Source of the DNA: CAYOXD01 sp964407825
GTDB taxonomy: Bacteria; Desulfobacterota; Desulfobacteria; Desulfobacterales; JAFDDL01
Reading direction: 5' to 3'
DNA: 16,334 nucleotides
NCBI GenBank assembly: GCA_964407825.1
Contig: CAYOXD010000068.1
Location: 1-16,334 of the forward strand
Position 1 is the first letter of the stretch. Each line of letters begins with the position of its first letter. The translations under genes were made by a program, and so were the position numbers. The notes under the pieces were generated by a model. That model was not told the DNA's origin. It worked only from the letters and a program-made list of their open reading frames with translations, and made no database searches. This document shows, one piece after another, positions 7,456-14,753 of the stretch.

Positions 7456-9750
7456 TTATTCCAGTTTCGAGACGCGTTCATCCCGGATGTTCACGCCCCT
7501 TTCGACCAGCTCTTGCCTGAGTTTGTCGGCAAGCTCCCAGTTCCCCGCCCTGCGGGCCGCTTCCCGCTGGTCCTGGAGGTGCTGGAGTTCCGTGTCCTTC
7601 TGGGGGGCGCTGAATTCGAAGATCCGAAGCACCGTATCGATGCCGCGAAAGGCCTCCAGAAGCTTGCTGGCGTCCGATGAATCGATGCGGCCCCGGGAAG
7701 CCAGGCGGTTGATCCGCTTGACCACCTGAAAAATGGAGGCAATGGCCGCCGAGATATTCAAGTCCTGGTCCATGGCGGTGATAAAGCCCTGCTTCAGATC
7801 ATAGAGCAGCTGATCCAACTCGGGATAAGCGTTTCCCGAGGGCAGATTCTCGAGGGTCGCGATACAGCCGTCCAGCCGTGTCAGGGATCGCCGTGTATCC
7901 TCCAACTGCCGGCGCGAGAAGGCGATGGGCTTGCGGTAGTGGTGGGATAGGAGCCAGTATCGGATTTCCCGGCCGGAGTAGCCAAGCTCGGTCAGGCTGT
8001 CCAGCGTAATATCAGCGGTGTCCCCCACCTTCTTGCCGTCGACGCGCACCTGTTCGCAGTGCAGCCAGTAGTTGGCCATGGGTTTTCCGCTCACGGCCTG
8101 GGAGATGGCTACTTCGTTCTCGTTGTGGGGGAAAATGAGCTCCCGGCTGCTGGTATAGATATCGAAATGGGCGCCGAGGTACTTCATGGCGATGGCCGCC
8201 GATTGGATATGCCAGGAGGGTCGGGCGTTTCCCCATTCGGTTTTGAAGAAGATCCCCTTCTTCAGCTCCGAGAGGGTGGTGCGTTTCATGAGGGTGAAGT
8301 CCCTGGGGTTGTCCTTCTCGTATTCGTCCAGGTCCACGGTGGCACCGAGGCGTATCTTGTCGATATCGATCCCCGAGAGCTTGCCATACTCGGAAAACCG
8401 GGAGATGTCGAAGTACAAGGACCTGAGCTTTTCATAGGCAAAGCCTTTTTTGGTCAGCCGTTCCGCCAGTTCGATCATGTCCTGGACGTTTTCGCTGGTT
8501 CTGGGGTGACGGACGCCGGGATCGATGGACATCAGCGCCAGGTTCTGCTGAAACCGCTCCGTCTGCGCCTGGGTGAAGGCCTCCAGGCTCATGCCGGCCT
8601 CCTGCGCGTCCTGGATGGTTTTGTCGTCGAGGTCGGTGATGTGTACCACATGGGTGACCTCGTATCCGCGGTAGGAGAGGTATCGGCCCAGAAGATCGGC
8701 GAAAACCAGCCGTCGGCATTCCCCAAGATGCATGCGGGTGTGGGCTGAAGGACCGCAGGTAAACATGCCCACTTTGCCGGATTGGAGGGGGCGGAACCAT
8801 TCCTTGTCCCGGCGCAGGGTGTCGAAGAGGCGCAGGTCCACCTTGTCCTTTTCAGCGAAAAGCGCGGTGCTCAGATACCGTTCCCCCCCGTCGGGCAGGA
8901 TCACCACGATCAGACCTTCGCTCATCTGCGCCGCCTGCCGGCAGGCAACCGCCATGGCTGCCCCACTGCTCATCCCCACGAAGATGCCCTCCTTCAGGGA
9001 CAGCTGCCGGGCCATCTCATAGGCGTCCTCGTCCTCGATGTTGATCTTGATATCTATCCTGTTTTTATCAAAGATTTCAGGGCAGTAAGCCTCTTTCAAA
9101 TTCTTCAACCCCTGGATCTTATGGCCCAGAAAGGGCTCTACCCCGACAATTTGGATCTCGGGATTGTACTCCTTGAGGCGCCGGGACAGCCCCATGAGGG
9201 TTCCGGTGGTGCCCATGGTGGCCACCAGGGTGGTGATGGCACCGCCCGACTGCTCCCAGATCTCGGGTGCTGTCCCGTGGTAGTGGGCCAGGAAGTTGGC
9301 TTCGTTGTTGAACTGGTCGGTCATGAAGTAGCGCTCAGGAAATTCCCGGGCCAGACGGTAGGCCTCTTCTATGGCGCCGTCCGTGCCCAGGTGGCCGGGC
9401 GTCAGGAGAATCTCGGCACCCCGGGCCTTCAGAATCTGACGTCGTTCCGAGCTGGCCGCCTCGCTCATGGTCAAAAGGAGCCGATAGCCCTTCACCGAAC
9501 AGACCATGGCCAGGCCGATGCCCGTATTCCCGCTGGTCGCCTCGATGACGGTTTTCTCCGGGGTCAGCTCACCGGACGCTTCGCCAGCGCTGATCATGTG
9601 CAGGGCCGCCCGATCCTTGATGGAGCCTCCGGGGTTCAAGTATTCGAGCTTGGCGAGGATGCGCACGTTCGGGTTGGGGTTCAGGTGCCGGATTTCCACC
9701 ACGGGCGTGTTGCCGATAATGTCCAGGATGGTGTGGTGAATGCTTGTCAT
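7456..9750 (-). CDS. cysK-cysS: Cysteine synthase fused to a degenerate cysteinyl-tRNA synthetase-like domain
   Basis: One uninterrupted 764-residue frame. Residues 1 to about 305 are a PLP-dependent O-acetylserine sulfhydrylase: IGNTP (12-16), PLP lysine Lys45 in PGGSIKDRA, the substrate loop EATSGNTGIG, the phosphate loop MGTTGT, GMSSGAA and PDGGERYLST. All key residues look intact, so cysteine synthesis from O-acetylserine (or phosphoserine) and sulfide is expected. From about residue 310 to 764 it aligns with CysRS along its length: RLFDTLRRDKE, CGP (Cys332), ITDLDDK, WHI (Trp513), FPHNENE (540-546), and a DALR-like helical region (AMDQDLNISAAIASIF). But HIGH reads HLGE (341-344), KMSKS reads KVGDT (574-578), the zinc Cys after WHIE is Ser517, and the usual GTxWR end is missing. 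Tamino-acylation competence is therefore doubtful. Start ATG 9750 precedes the conserved IGNTP; GAGG lies 11 nt upstream. The frame is open to 9990, but that part is antisense-free overlap with tmk. Confidence 0.93.
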   Translation of the reverse strand: MTSIHHTILDIIGNTPVVEIRHLNPNPNVRILAKLEYLNPGGSIKDRAALHMISAGEASGELTPEKTVIEATSGNTGIGLAMVCSVKGYRLLLTMSEAASSERRQILKARGAEILLTPGHLGTDGAIEEAYRLAREFPERYFMTDQFNNEANFLAHYHGTAPEIWEQSGGAITTLVATMGTTGTLMGLSRRLKEYNPEIQIVGVEPFLGHKIQGLKNLKEAYCPEIFDKNRIDIKINIEDEDAYEMARQLSLKEGIFVGMSSGAAMAVACRQAAQMSEGLIVVILPDGGERYLSTALFAEKDKVDLRLFDTLRRDKEWFRPLQSGKVGMFTCGPSAHTRMHLGECRRLVFADLLGRYLSYRGYEVTHVVHITDLDDKTIQDAQEAGMSLEAFTQAQTERFQQNLALMSIDPGVRHPRTSENVQDMIELAERLTKKGFAYEKLRSLYFDISRFSEYGKLSGIDIDKIRLGATVDLDEYEKDNPRDFTLMKRTTLSELKKGIFFKTEWGNARPSWHIQSAAIAMKYLGAHFDIYTSSRELIFPHNENEVAISQAVSGKPMANYWLHCEQVRVDGKKVGDTADITLDSLTELGYSGREIRYWLLSHHYRKPIAFSRRQLEDTRRSLTRLDGCIATLENLPSGNAYPELDQLLYDLKQGFITAMDQDLNISAAIASIFQVVKRINRLASRGRIDSSDASKLLEAFRGIDTVLRIFEFSAPQKDTELQHLQDQREAARRAGNWELADKLRQELVERGVNIRDERVSKLE

Positions 9751-9790
9751 GGATCGGTGTACCTCATGATGGAGCCTGATAAATTGATTC

Positions 9791-10489
9791 TTACCGATGA
9801 TTATCGGGGGCGAAATTGCTATCGGGATCAAATGCCGGAACCGATTTCGATCCCGATTTCGATATGACCTGGGACAGGGTTTGGAGGATCTGCCGCGTGA
9901 CCTCGTCCCGGGACTTGGCGGCATCGATGATATGAAACCTGTGGGGCTCCTGGCGGGCCAGGGCGAGATAACCGTCCCGGACCCGTTCATGAAAGGCCAG
10001 CGCCTCCTCCTCGAACCGCGTCTCCCCGGCGTCCCGCCTCCCCTGGTGGATTCGGGCCCAGGCCCGCTGCAATCCCTCCCGGGCAGGCAGATCCAGGAGC
10101 AGGGTGATATCCGGTGTCAAGGTTGAAAAAAGCATCCCGTGAAGGCGGTGAATCAGGGGTACCTCGAGCTGTCTGGCATATCCCTGGTAGGCGACGGTGG
10201 CGTCGATATACCGATCGCAGATGACTGTCTTTCCGGCAGCCAGGGTGGGGCCGACGATCTGTCCGATGTGCTGGGCCCGGTCCGCCATGTATAACAGAAG
10301 CTCTGCCCGGGGGTCCATGGCCTTGCTGGCCGGATCCAGCAGGATGGATCTGATTTTCTCGCCAATAGCTGTCCCACCGGGCTCACGGGTGACAGCGCAT
10401 GTATGGCCGCAGGATTCGAGATGCGAAACGATGGGGCCGATCTGGGTCGTTTTGCCGGCGCCTTCAATCCCTTCTAAGGTGATCAACAT
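9791..10489 (-). CDS. tmk: Thymidylate kinase
   Basis: This enzyme phosphorylates dTMP to dTDP for DNA synthesis in the cytoplasm. The 232-residue product has P-loop EGIEGAGKTT (Lys13), TREPGGT (35-41), the DRY motif CDRYIDATVAYQG, LLLDLPAREGLQRA, and an Arg-rich lid (RIHQGRRDAGETRFEE). It is longer than the usual 205-215 because of a tail after LSQVIS made of low-complexity residues (KSGSKSVPAFDPDSNFAP). Part of the tail comes from a 12-bp tandem repeat. ATG 10489 is the only start: an in-frame stop lies about 50 bp upstream. No good ribosome site is visible. It lies 90 bp downstream of surE and 40 bp upstream of the cysteine synthase fusion. Confidence 0.96.
   Translation of the reverse strand: MLITLEGIEGAGKTTQIGPIVSHLESCGHTCAVTREPGGTAIGEKIRSILLDPASKAMDPRAELLLYMADRAQHIGQIVGPTLAAGKTVICDRYIDATVAYQGYARQLEVPLIHRLHGMLFSTLTPDITLLLDLPAREGLQRAWARIHQGRRDAGETRFEEEALAFHERVRDGYLALARQEPHRFHIIDAAKSRDEVTRQILQTLSQVISKSGSKSVPAFDPDSNFAPDNHR
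9841..9864. repeat. 12-bp tandem duplication in the 3' end of tmk
   Basis: CCGATTTCGATC is followed directly by CCGATTTCGATA (11 of 12 bases identical). On the tmk strand it encodes SKSGSKS in the non-conserved tail, so it looks like a small slippage duplication tolerated outside the folded domain. Confidence 0.7.
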
Positions 10490-10578
10490 CTTGTTGCAAC
10501 CCTGCCCCGGGCCCCCGGACGGTTCCCTCCACCTTTAAAAGACTGGCAATCTCTGTGACCGGCGTTCTGCATTTCCTT

Positions 10579-11352
10579 CTACTCCTTATTTTGGGGTCCA
10601 GCAATATCCCAGGATGACAGCTCATTCAGCATACCATAGTCTGTCATATCGCACTTGATGGGAGTAATACTGATGAAGTTGCTCCCCAGGGCCGCGCTGT
10701 CCGTGCCCGGCGTCTTGTGTCCCCCCCCGGGGTTACACCCGGACCAGTAATAGGGGCGGTCCCAGGGGTCGCTGCGTTTTTCGAAGCGCTCCGGAAGGGG
10801 AGACAGGGACTGACGGCTAACGCAGACCCCGGTTATCATCTCCAAGGGCGTCCCCGGAAAGTTGACGTTCAGCAGGGTGCCGGGTGGGAGACCTCTTTTG
10901 AAAACGGTTTCCGCCAGTTGCACGGAAAAGCGTGCGATGCCATCGAGATGAGCAGGCCCATGGCCCGCCACGGACACTGCAATGGCCGGGATACCGTAAA
11001 GAGCTGCCTCTCTGGCGGCGGAAACCGTCCCCGAATAGTTGATGTTGATCCCCACATTGGCCCCCGGATTGATCCCCGAGATCACCATGTCGGGCCGTTT
11101 TTCCATGAGTTCGAGGACTGCCAGCTTGATGCAGTCGGCCGGCGTGCCGTCCACGGCGATGCCCCTGCCGGTGCCGTTCATGTCAACCTGCTGAACCCTG
11201 AGGGGGGTGTGCAGCGTGATGCCGTGTCCCACGGCGCTTCTTTCCCTGTCAGGGGCGATGACGGTGACGGTGTTACGCCGGGCCAGGGCCCGGTGTAGGG
11301 CCCACAGGCCGTCCGCCCGGATTCCGTCGTCATTGGTCAAGAGTATGTGCAT
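10579..11352 (-). CDS. surE: 5'/3'-nucleotidase SurE
   Basis: SurE is a metal-dependent phosphatase acting on nucleoside 5'- and 3'-monophosphates. The 257-residue product has the usual length. Hallmarks are the N-terminal metal site LLTNDDGI (Asp8, Asp9), the APDRERSAVGHGITL stretch, the GTPADCIKLA motif, SGINPGANVG (metal-binding Asn), and SGTVSAAREAALYGIPAIAVS. The C-terminal third includes LLNVNFPG and a TDYGMLNE-type end typical of bacterial SurE. AAAGGA is placed 6 nt before ATG 11352. It is the first gene of the leftward run that continues into tmk and the cysteine synthase fusion, so a shared transcript starting in 11353-11527 is likely. Confidence 0.97.
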   Translation of the reverse strand: MHILLTNDDGIRADGLWALHRALARRNTVTVIAPDRERSAVGHGITLHTPLRVQQVDMNGTGRGIAVDGTPADCIKLAVLELMEKRPDMVISGINPGANVGININYSGTVSAAREAALYGIPAIAVSVAGHGPAHLDGIARFSVQLAETVFKRGLPPGTLLNVNFPGTPLEMITGVCVSRQSLSPLPERFEKRSDPWDRPYYWSGCNPGGGHKTPGTDSAALGSNFISITPIKCDMTDYGMLNELSSWDIAGPQNKE

Positions 11353-11527
11353 GGTATTCCTTTCATTCAGCCCCTCACCCTACATCTATATCTTGACTTT
11401 TTCAATCATAATTGGCTTTATACTGTGCCTGAGCTGTCCGGAACCTCGACTGCCGAGATGTCGCGCGCCCGCTGCTGTTCGTCGTTCATAGTGCCTGCAG
11501 GCCGATGCCATTGGAGAAAGGGGCTTT
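11353..11527. promoter_or_regulatory. Divergent intergenic region between surE and lptD
   Basis: This 175-bp gap is the only divergent junction in the window, so it should hold promoters for both directions. It includes an AT-rich core (about 11380-11425). For lptD, TTGACT (11393-11398) is followed by TATACT (11419-11424), but the 20-base spacer is too long for a confident call. For surE, TATGAT (11410-11405, minus strand) is a good -10 without a good -35. The lptD-proximal half is GC-rich and leads to GGAGAAAGGGG before the start. Exact promoters are not resolved. Confidence 0.4.
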
Positions 11528-13801
11528 GTGTTGAAGAAACTGATCTGCCATGGGTTGGCGCTGTTGCTCATCCTTTTGGTTTCAGCCGTCACCGGGCCGG
11601 CGCAGGCCACGGGCCTGCCCAAGTCCCTGTCGAATACCGCGTTACCCTGGCGAATCAAGGCGGACAAAATGACTTACAACCGAACGACGGGTGTGACCAC
11701 GGCCATTGGAAACGCGGTGATCCAAAAGGGCGATTTCCGCCTGAGCGCGGACAGGATCCAGTACAACCGTTCGCGCAACACGGGAGTTGCCGAAGGCCAC
11801 GTGATCGCCATCTCGGGCGGGGACCGGATGAGCGGCAGGCGGATGGAAATCGATCTTTCGGACACTACCGGCACCCTCTATGACGGCACGCTCTTCCTGA
11901 AACAGAATCACTACTTCATCTCGGGCAAAACCATTCAGAAGACCGGTAAGCGCACCTATTGGGTCGATGGCGTTCACATGACCACTTGTGACGGTGCCAA
12001 ACCGGACTGGTCCATCACCGGATCGAAGCTTCATGTTACCCTTGAAGGATTCGGATTCATGCAGAATGCCGCATTCAGAATCAAAGACGTGCCGGTATTT
12101 TATACCCCCTTTTTCGCCTTTCCGGCGAAGGTCAAACGCCAGTCGGGCTTCCTGATGCCCCAGTTCAAGAACTCGACCCGGAAGGGGTTTGAGTATGTCC
12201 AGCCGTTTTACTGGGCCATCAACGATCAGTCGGACGCCACCTTTTACGATGATTACATGAGCCTTCGGGGCAACAAGCTCGGTGCTGAATTCCGCTGGGT
12301 GCAGAGCCAACAGAGCCATGGCACCATCATGTTCGACGGTTTCAAGGACAGGCAGGTAGATAACGGCCTGGGCAACAACACTGCGGATTACGGGTATTCC
12401 GGTGACACCGCCCTTCGGCCCAACTCCGACCGATACTGGTTCCGGATGAAGGAGGATCAGGAACTCCCCGCGGGCCTCACCAGCCAGCTCGATCTGGATG
12501 TGGTGAGCGACCAGGACTACCTGCATGAATTCAAGTCGGGCTATTCCGGATTCGATGTGACCGATGCCTATTTTGAAAAGTATTTTGGCCGGGATCTGGA
12601 CGACTATACCGATCCGGTTCGTACCAATCGGTTGAATTTGAATCGCCTGTGGCCCAGCCTCAGCCTGAATGCTGAATTCCGTTGGCTTGACGACGTTATC
12701 ACCCGGCGGCAGGGGGGCACCAACGACTTGGTGCAGCGCTTGCCGCAGATCACCCTGGACAGCGCCCGCCGGAATTTCTTTGGTTTACCCGTCCAGTTCG
12801 GGATGGACACAGAATACGCCTATCTTTATCAGGAGGACGGCTCCCGGGGGCAACGAGCGGATCTGCATCCGCGCGTCTATCTCCCGTTTCGGTTTGGCCC
12901 CTACCTCAGCGTGGAGCCGTCGGTGGGGTTCCGGGAAACCCTGTGGGACCTGGATAGCAGCGACGGGTCATCCGTTGACACAGGTCACATCCTCAACCGG
13001 CAGGATTATGATGTGGGGCTGGAGGTCGCCTCCGAGCAGTACCGGGTCTATTCTCTCAACACCCGCTGGGCCGATGCTCTGAAGCACATCTCACGTTTCC
13101 AGTTTACCTACGAATATGTGCCGGAGACCGATCAGAGCGAATATCCGGTGTTCGACGGCGTGGACCGCATCCAGAACCACAACCTGATCACCTACGCGTG
13201 GATCAATACCTTGATATCCCGTTCCACTGTAAAGGCCGGCGCCGCGAAAGGCGGAATGGCCAAGCCGGTGAGCCACCAGTATCAGCAGGTGGCCCGGCTG
13301 CAACTCCTGCAGCAATATGACCTATATAAGGCGCGCAACCATCTTCCGGAGCCCTTTTCTCCCATTACGGCCGAGCTGGAAATCAATATGAGCCGATGGG
13401 TTTACCTGAAGGCGGATGCGGGGTGGTCCACCTACGACCACCAACTCGTTTCCCAGAGTATCTCCTGTTATCTCTCGGACCCCCGGGGGGATTACTTCCA
13501 TGTGGAGCAGCGGTTCACCAAGGATACCGAACAGAGCCTCTATATGGAAATGACGGCCCAGATCACCCCCTGGCTCTGGGTGAGCGGCAATTATGAACGA
13601 AATTTCCATACCGGCCAGACCCTCAACCGGGGGGTCCTCCTTTCTTACAGGGCCCAGTGCTGGTCCCTTAACATCGGATACGGCAAGGAGGAGCAGGACG
13701 AAGGGGTGACTTTCTCCATCAGCTTTTACGGCCTGGGGAATTTCGGCTCCGGGGCACCGCCCAGCGGACTGACACCCTTTGGCAGCCGCGTGGGGAGCTG
13801 A
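11528..13801 (+). CDS. lptD: LPS-assembly outer-membrane protein LptD
   Basis: LptD is the outer-membrane barrel that, with LptE, inserts lipopolysaccharide into the cell surface. Residues 1-27 form a signal peptide (KK, then a run of Leu/Ile/Val, cleavage after AQA). The OstA/LptA-like beta-jellyroll follows (PWRIKADKMTYNRTTGVTTA, ADRIQYNRSRNTGVAEGHV). Next comes the family-typical region around TTCDG (Cys154), PDWSITG, PVFYTPFFAFP and RQSGFLMPQF. Residues from about 210 to 757 are a beta barrel of alternating aromatic strands. Only three cysteines remain after the signal peptide region (Cys154, 647, 711), so the paired adjacent cysteines of E. coli LptD are missing. Start is GTG 11528, with TTG 11531 as an alternative; GGAGAAAGGGG lies just upstream. 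The gene is the first of the rightward run, and the NusG paralogue follows after 41 bp. Confidence 0.95.
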   Translation: MLKKLICHGLALLLILLVSAVTGPAQATGLPKSLSNTALPWRIKADKMTYNRTTGVTTAIGNAVIQKGDFRLSADRIQYNRSRNTGVAEGHVIAISGGDRMSGRRMEIDLSDTTGTLYDGTLFLKQNHYFISGKTIQKTGKRTYWVDGVHMTTCDGAKPDWSITGSKLHVTLEGFGFMQNAAFRIKDVPVFYTPFFAFPAKVKRQSGFLMPQFKNSTRKGFEYVQPFYWAINDQSDATFYDDYMSLRGNKLGAEFRWVQSQQSHGTIMFDGFKDRQVDNGLGNNTADYGYSGDTALRPNSDRYWFRMKEDQELPAGLTSQLDLDVVSDQDYLHEFKSGYSGFDVTDAYFEKYFGRDLDDYTDPVRTNRLNLNRLWPSLSLNAEFRWLDDVITRRQGGTNDLVQRLPQITLDSARRNFFGLPVQFGMDTEYAYLYQEDGSRGQRADLHPRVYLPFRFGPYLSVEPSVGFRETLWDLDSSDGSSVDTGHILNRQDYDVGLEVASEQYRVYSLNTRWADALKHISRFQFTYEYVPETDQSEYPVFDGVDRIQNHNLITYAWINTLISRSTVKAGAAKGGMAKPVSHQYQQVARLQLLQQYDLYKARNHLPEPFSPITAELEINMSRWVYLKADAGWSTYDHQLVSQSISCYLSDPRGDYFHVEQRFTKDTEQSLYMEMTAQITPWLWVSGNYERNFHTGQTLNRGVLLSYRAQCWSLNIGYGKEEQDEGVTFSISFYGLGNFGSGAPPSGLTPFGSRVGS

Positions 13802-13842
13802 TGATGATGGGCAGGGGTCGTAGTTGTTAACTTACAGAAAAA

Positions 13843-14391
13843 ATGAACGATCAAGATAATCACATGAGTGGAGATCTGTTAATACCCGCCTGGTACGTGT
13901 TGCATACCAGGAGTCGGTTCGAGAACGTGGTCCACGACGGGCTGGTGAAAAAATCGGTGCAAGCCTTTCTTCCAAAGGTGTTGGTGCAGAGCCGGCGGAG
14001 GGACCGGAAAAAAATGATCCGGGTGCCTCTATTCCCTGGATACCTGTTTGTAAGGACGGACCTCAATCCTCACGAGCATCTTGAAATTCTCAAAACTGTC
14101 GGTGCCGTGAGGCTCATCGGCAACAAGAATCAGCCGGTATCGGTTTTTGACAGTGTCATCGATTCCCTGAGAATCATGGCCAATACGGATTTCCCGGTGA
14201 CGACGGGCTCCAGGTTTCAGGCCGGTGATCGGGTGGTGGTGATGGAAGGGCCCTTTACCGGGGTCAGGGGTACCTTCGTCCGGTACAAGGGCAGCGGACG
14301 GGTGGTGGTGAACGTGGAGGCTCTGGGACAGTACGCCGCGGTGGAGGTGCGCGAGGACGATGTGGTGGTCCAATCGGAAATTATGCCATAA
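13843..14391 (+). CDS. NusG-family transcription antiterminator paralogue (RfaH/UpxY-like)
   Basis: The 182-residue product has the NusG N-terminal domain, which binds RNA polymerase: AWYVLHTRSRFENVV, then FLPKVLVQSRRRDRKKMIRVPLFPGYLFVR, and VGAVRLIGN. A C-terminal KOW domain follows (GDRVVVMEGPFTGVRGTFVR, about 127-146). The FENVVHDGL and RRRDRKK features and the lack of the NusG-type context (secE, rplK) point to a specialised paralogue such as RfaH, UpxY or LoaP rather than housekeeping NusG. These usually promote full transcription of long polysaccharide or secondary-metabolite operons. Its place after lptD suggests a role in envelope gene expression, which is inference. ATG 13843 has only a poor ribosome site (CAGAAAAA); ATG 13864 is an alternative that keeps the whole NusG domain. 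Confidence 0.9.
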   Translation: MNDQDNHMSGDLLIPAWYVLHTRSRFENVVHDGLVKKSVQAFLPKVLVQSRRRDRKKMIRVPLFPGYLFVRTDLNPHEHLEILKTVGAVRLIGNKNQPVSVFDSVIDSLRIMANTDFPVTTGSRFQAGDRVVVMEGPFTGVRGTFVRYKGSGRVVVNVEALGQYAAVEVREDDVVVQSEIMP

Positions 14392-14395
14392 CTGC

Positions 14396-14422
14396 TTGAC
14401 TTCCTATCGATATCCAGATAAT
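14396..14422 (+). promoter_or_regulatory. Possible promoter of the HU/IHF-like gene
   Basis: TTGACT (14396-14401) and GATAAT (14417-14422) are separated by 15 bases. Each half differs from the sigma-70 consensus at one position, but the spacing is short. Transcription would begin near 14429, leaving a leader of about 45 nt. Confidence 0.4.
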
Positions 14423-14463
14423 AGAAAGAAAATGCTGACAAACGCTTGCCATGGGTATCTGGA
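14413..14463 (+). repeat. 8-bp inverted repeat overlapping the HU/IHF-like ribosome site
   Basis: TCCAGATA (14413-14420) and TATCTGGA (14456-14463) are exact reverse complements 35 bases apart. The right arm includes the first bases of the GGAAGGAGG ribosome site (14461-14469); the left arm overlaps the candidate -10 box. It could be an operator or an RNA hairpin that partly masks the ribosome site in read-through transcripts. Confidence 0.45.
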
Positions 14464-14473
14464 AGGAGGATAT

Positions 14474-14749
14474 ATGAATAAACTGGAAATCATCGCTGCC
14501 TTGAAAAATGAAGCAAACATTTCGAAGGCCGAGGCGGCAAAGGTGGTGCAGCTGTTTTTTGATCACATGGCCGATGCCATGGCCCAGGGAGAACGCGTTG
14601 AAATTCGCGGCCTGTGCAGCTTTTTCGTTAAGGAATATAAGAGCTATACGGGAAGAAATCCCAAGACCGGTGAAAAGGTCGTCATCAAACCCAAGCGTCT
14701 GCCCTTTTTTAAATCCGGAAAAGAGCTGAAGGAACGGGTGGACCACTAG
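14474..14749 (+). CDS. HU/IHF family DNA-bending protein
   Basis: A nucleoid-associated protein of 91 aa, the usual family length, that binds and bends DNA as a dimer. The N-terminal helices (MNKLEIIAALKNEANISKAEAAKVV) lead to the family core AQGERVEIRGLCSF, the arm with GRNPKTGEKVVIKP and its intercalating proline region, and the C-terminal helix PFFKSGKELKERV. The AQGERVEIRG and GKELKERV stretches resemble IHF beta more than HU, but subunit type is uncertain. The usual RGFGSF reads RGLCSF, with a cysteine where glycine is normal. ATG 14474 is fixed by the very strong GGAAGGAGG 4-5 nt upstream; the frame is open to 14360 but that part overlaps the preceding gene. holB begins 4 nt after its stop, so the two are co-transcribed. 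Confidence 0.95.
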   Translation: MNKLEIIAALKNEANISKAEAAKVVQLFFDHMADAMAQGERVEIRGLCSFFVKEYKSYTGRNPKTGEKVVIKPKRLPFFKSGKELKERVDH

Positions 14750-14753
14750 GTTC

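Noticed and set aside
8800..8860. Possible frameshift or assembly join between the cysteine synthase and CysRS-like parts
   Set aside because: The reading frame is continuous, both domains are in the same frame, and conserved residues on either side (PDGGERYLST and RLFDTLRRDKE) are spaced by a short natural linker.
9751..9990. N-terminal extension of the cysteine synthase fusion frame up to 9990
   Set aside because: Most of it overlaps the end of tmk in another frame, its residues are Arg/Pro-rich and unlike cysteine synthases, and ATG 9750 sits at the expected place before IGNTP.
10501..10520. GC-rich palindrome CCGGGCCCCCGG upstream of tmk
   Set aside because: Its centre is too small for an RNA hairpin loop, no T-run follows, and such strings are expected in GC-rich DNA.
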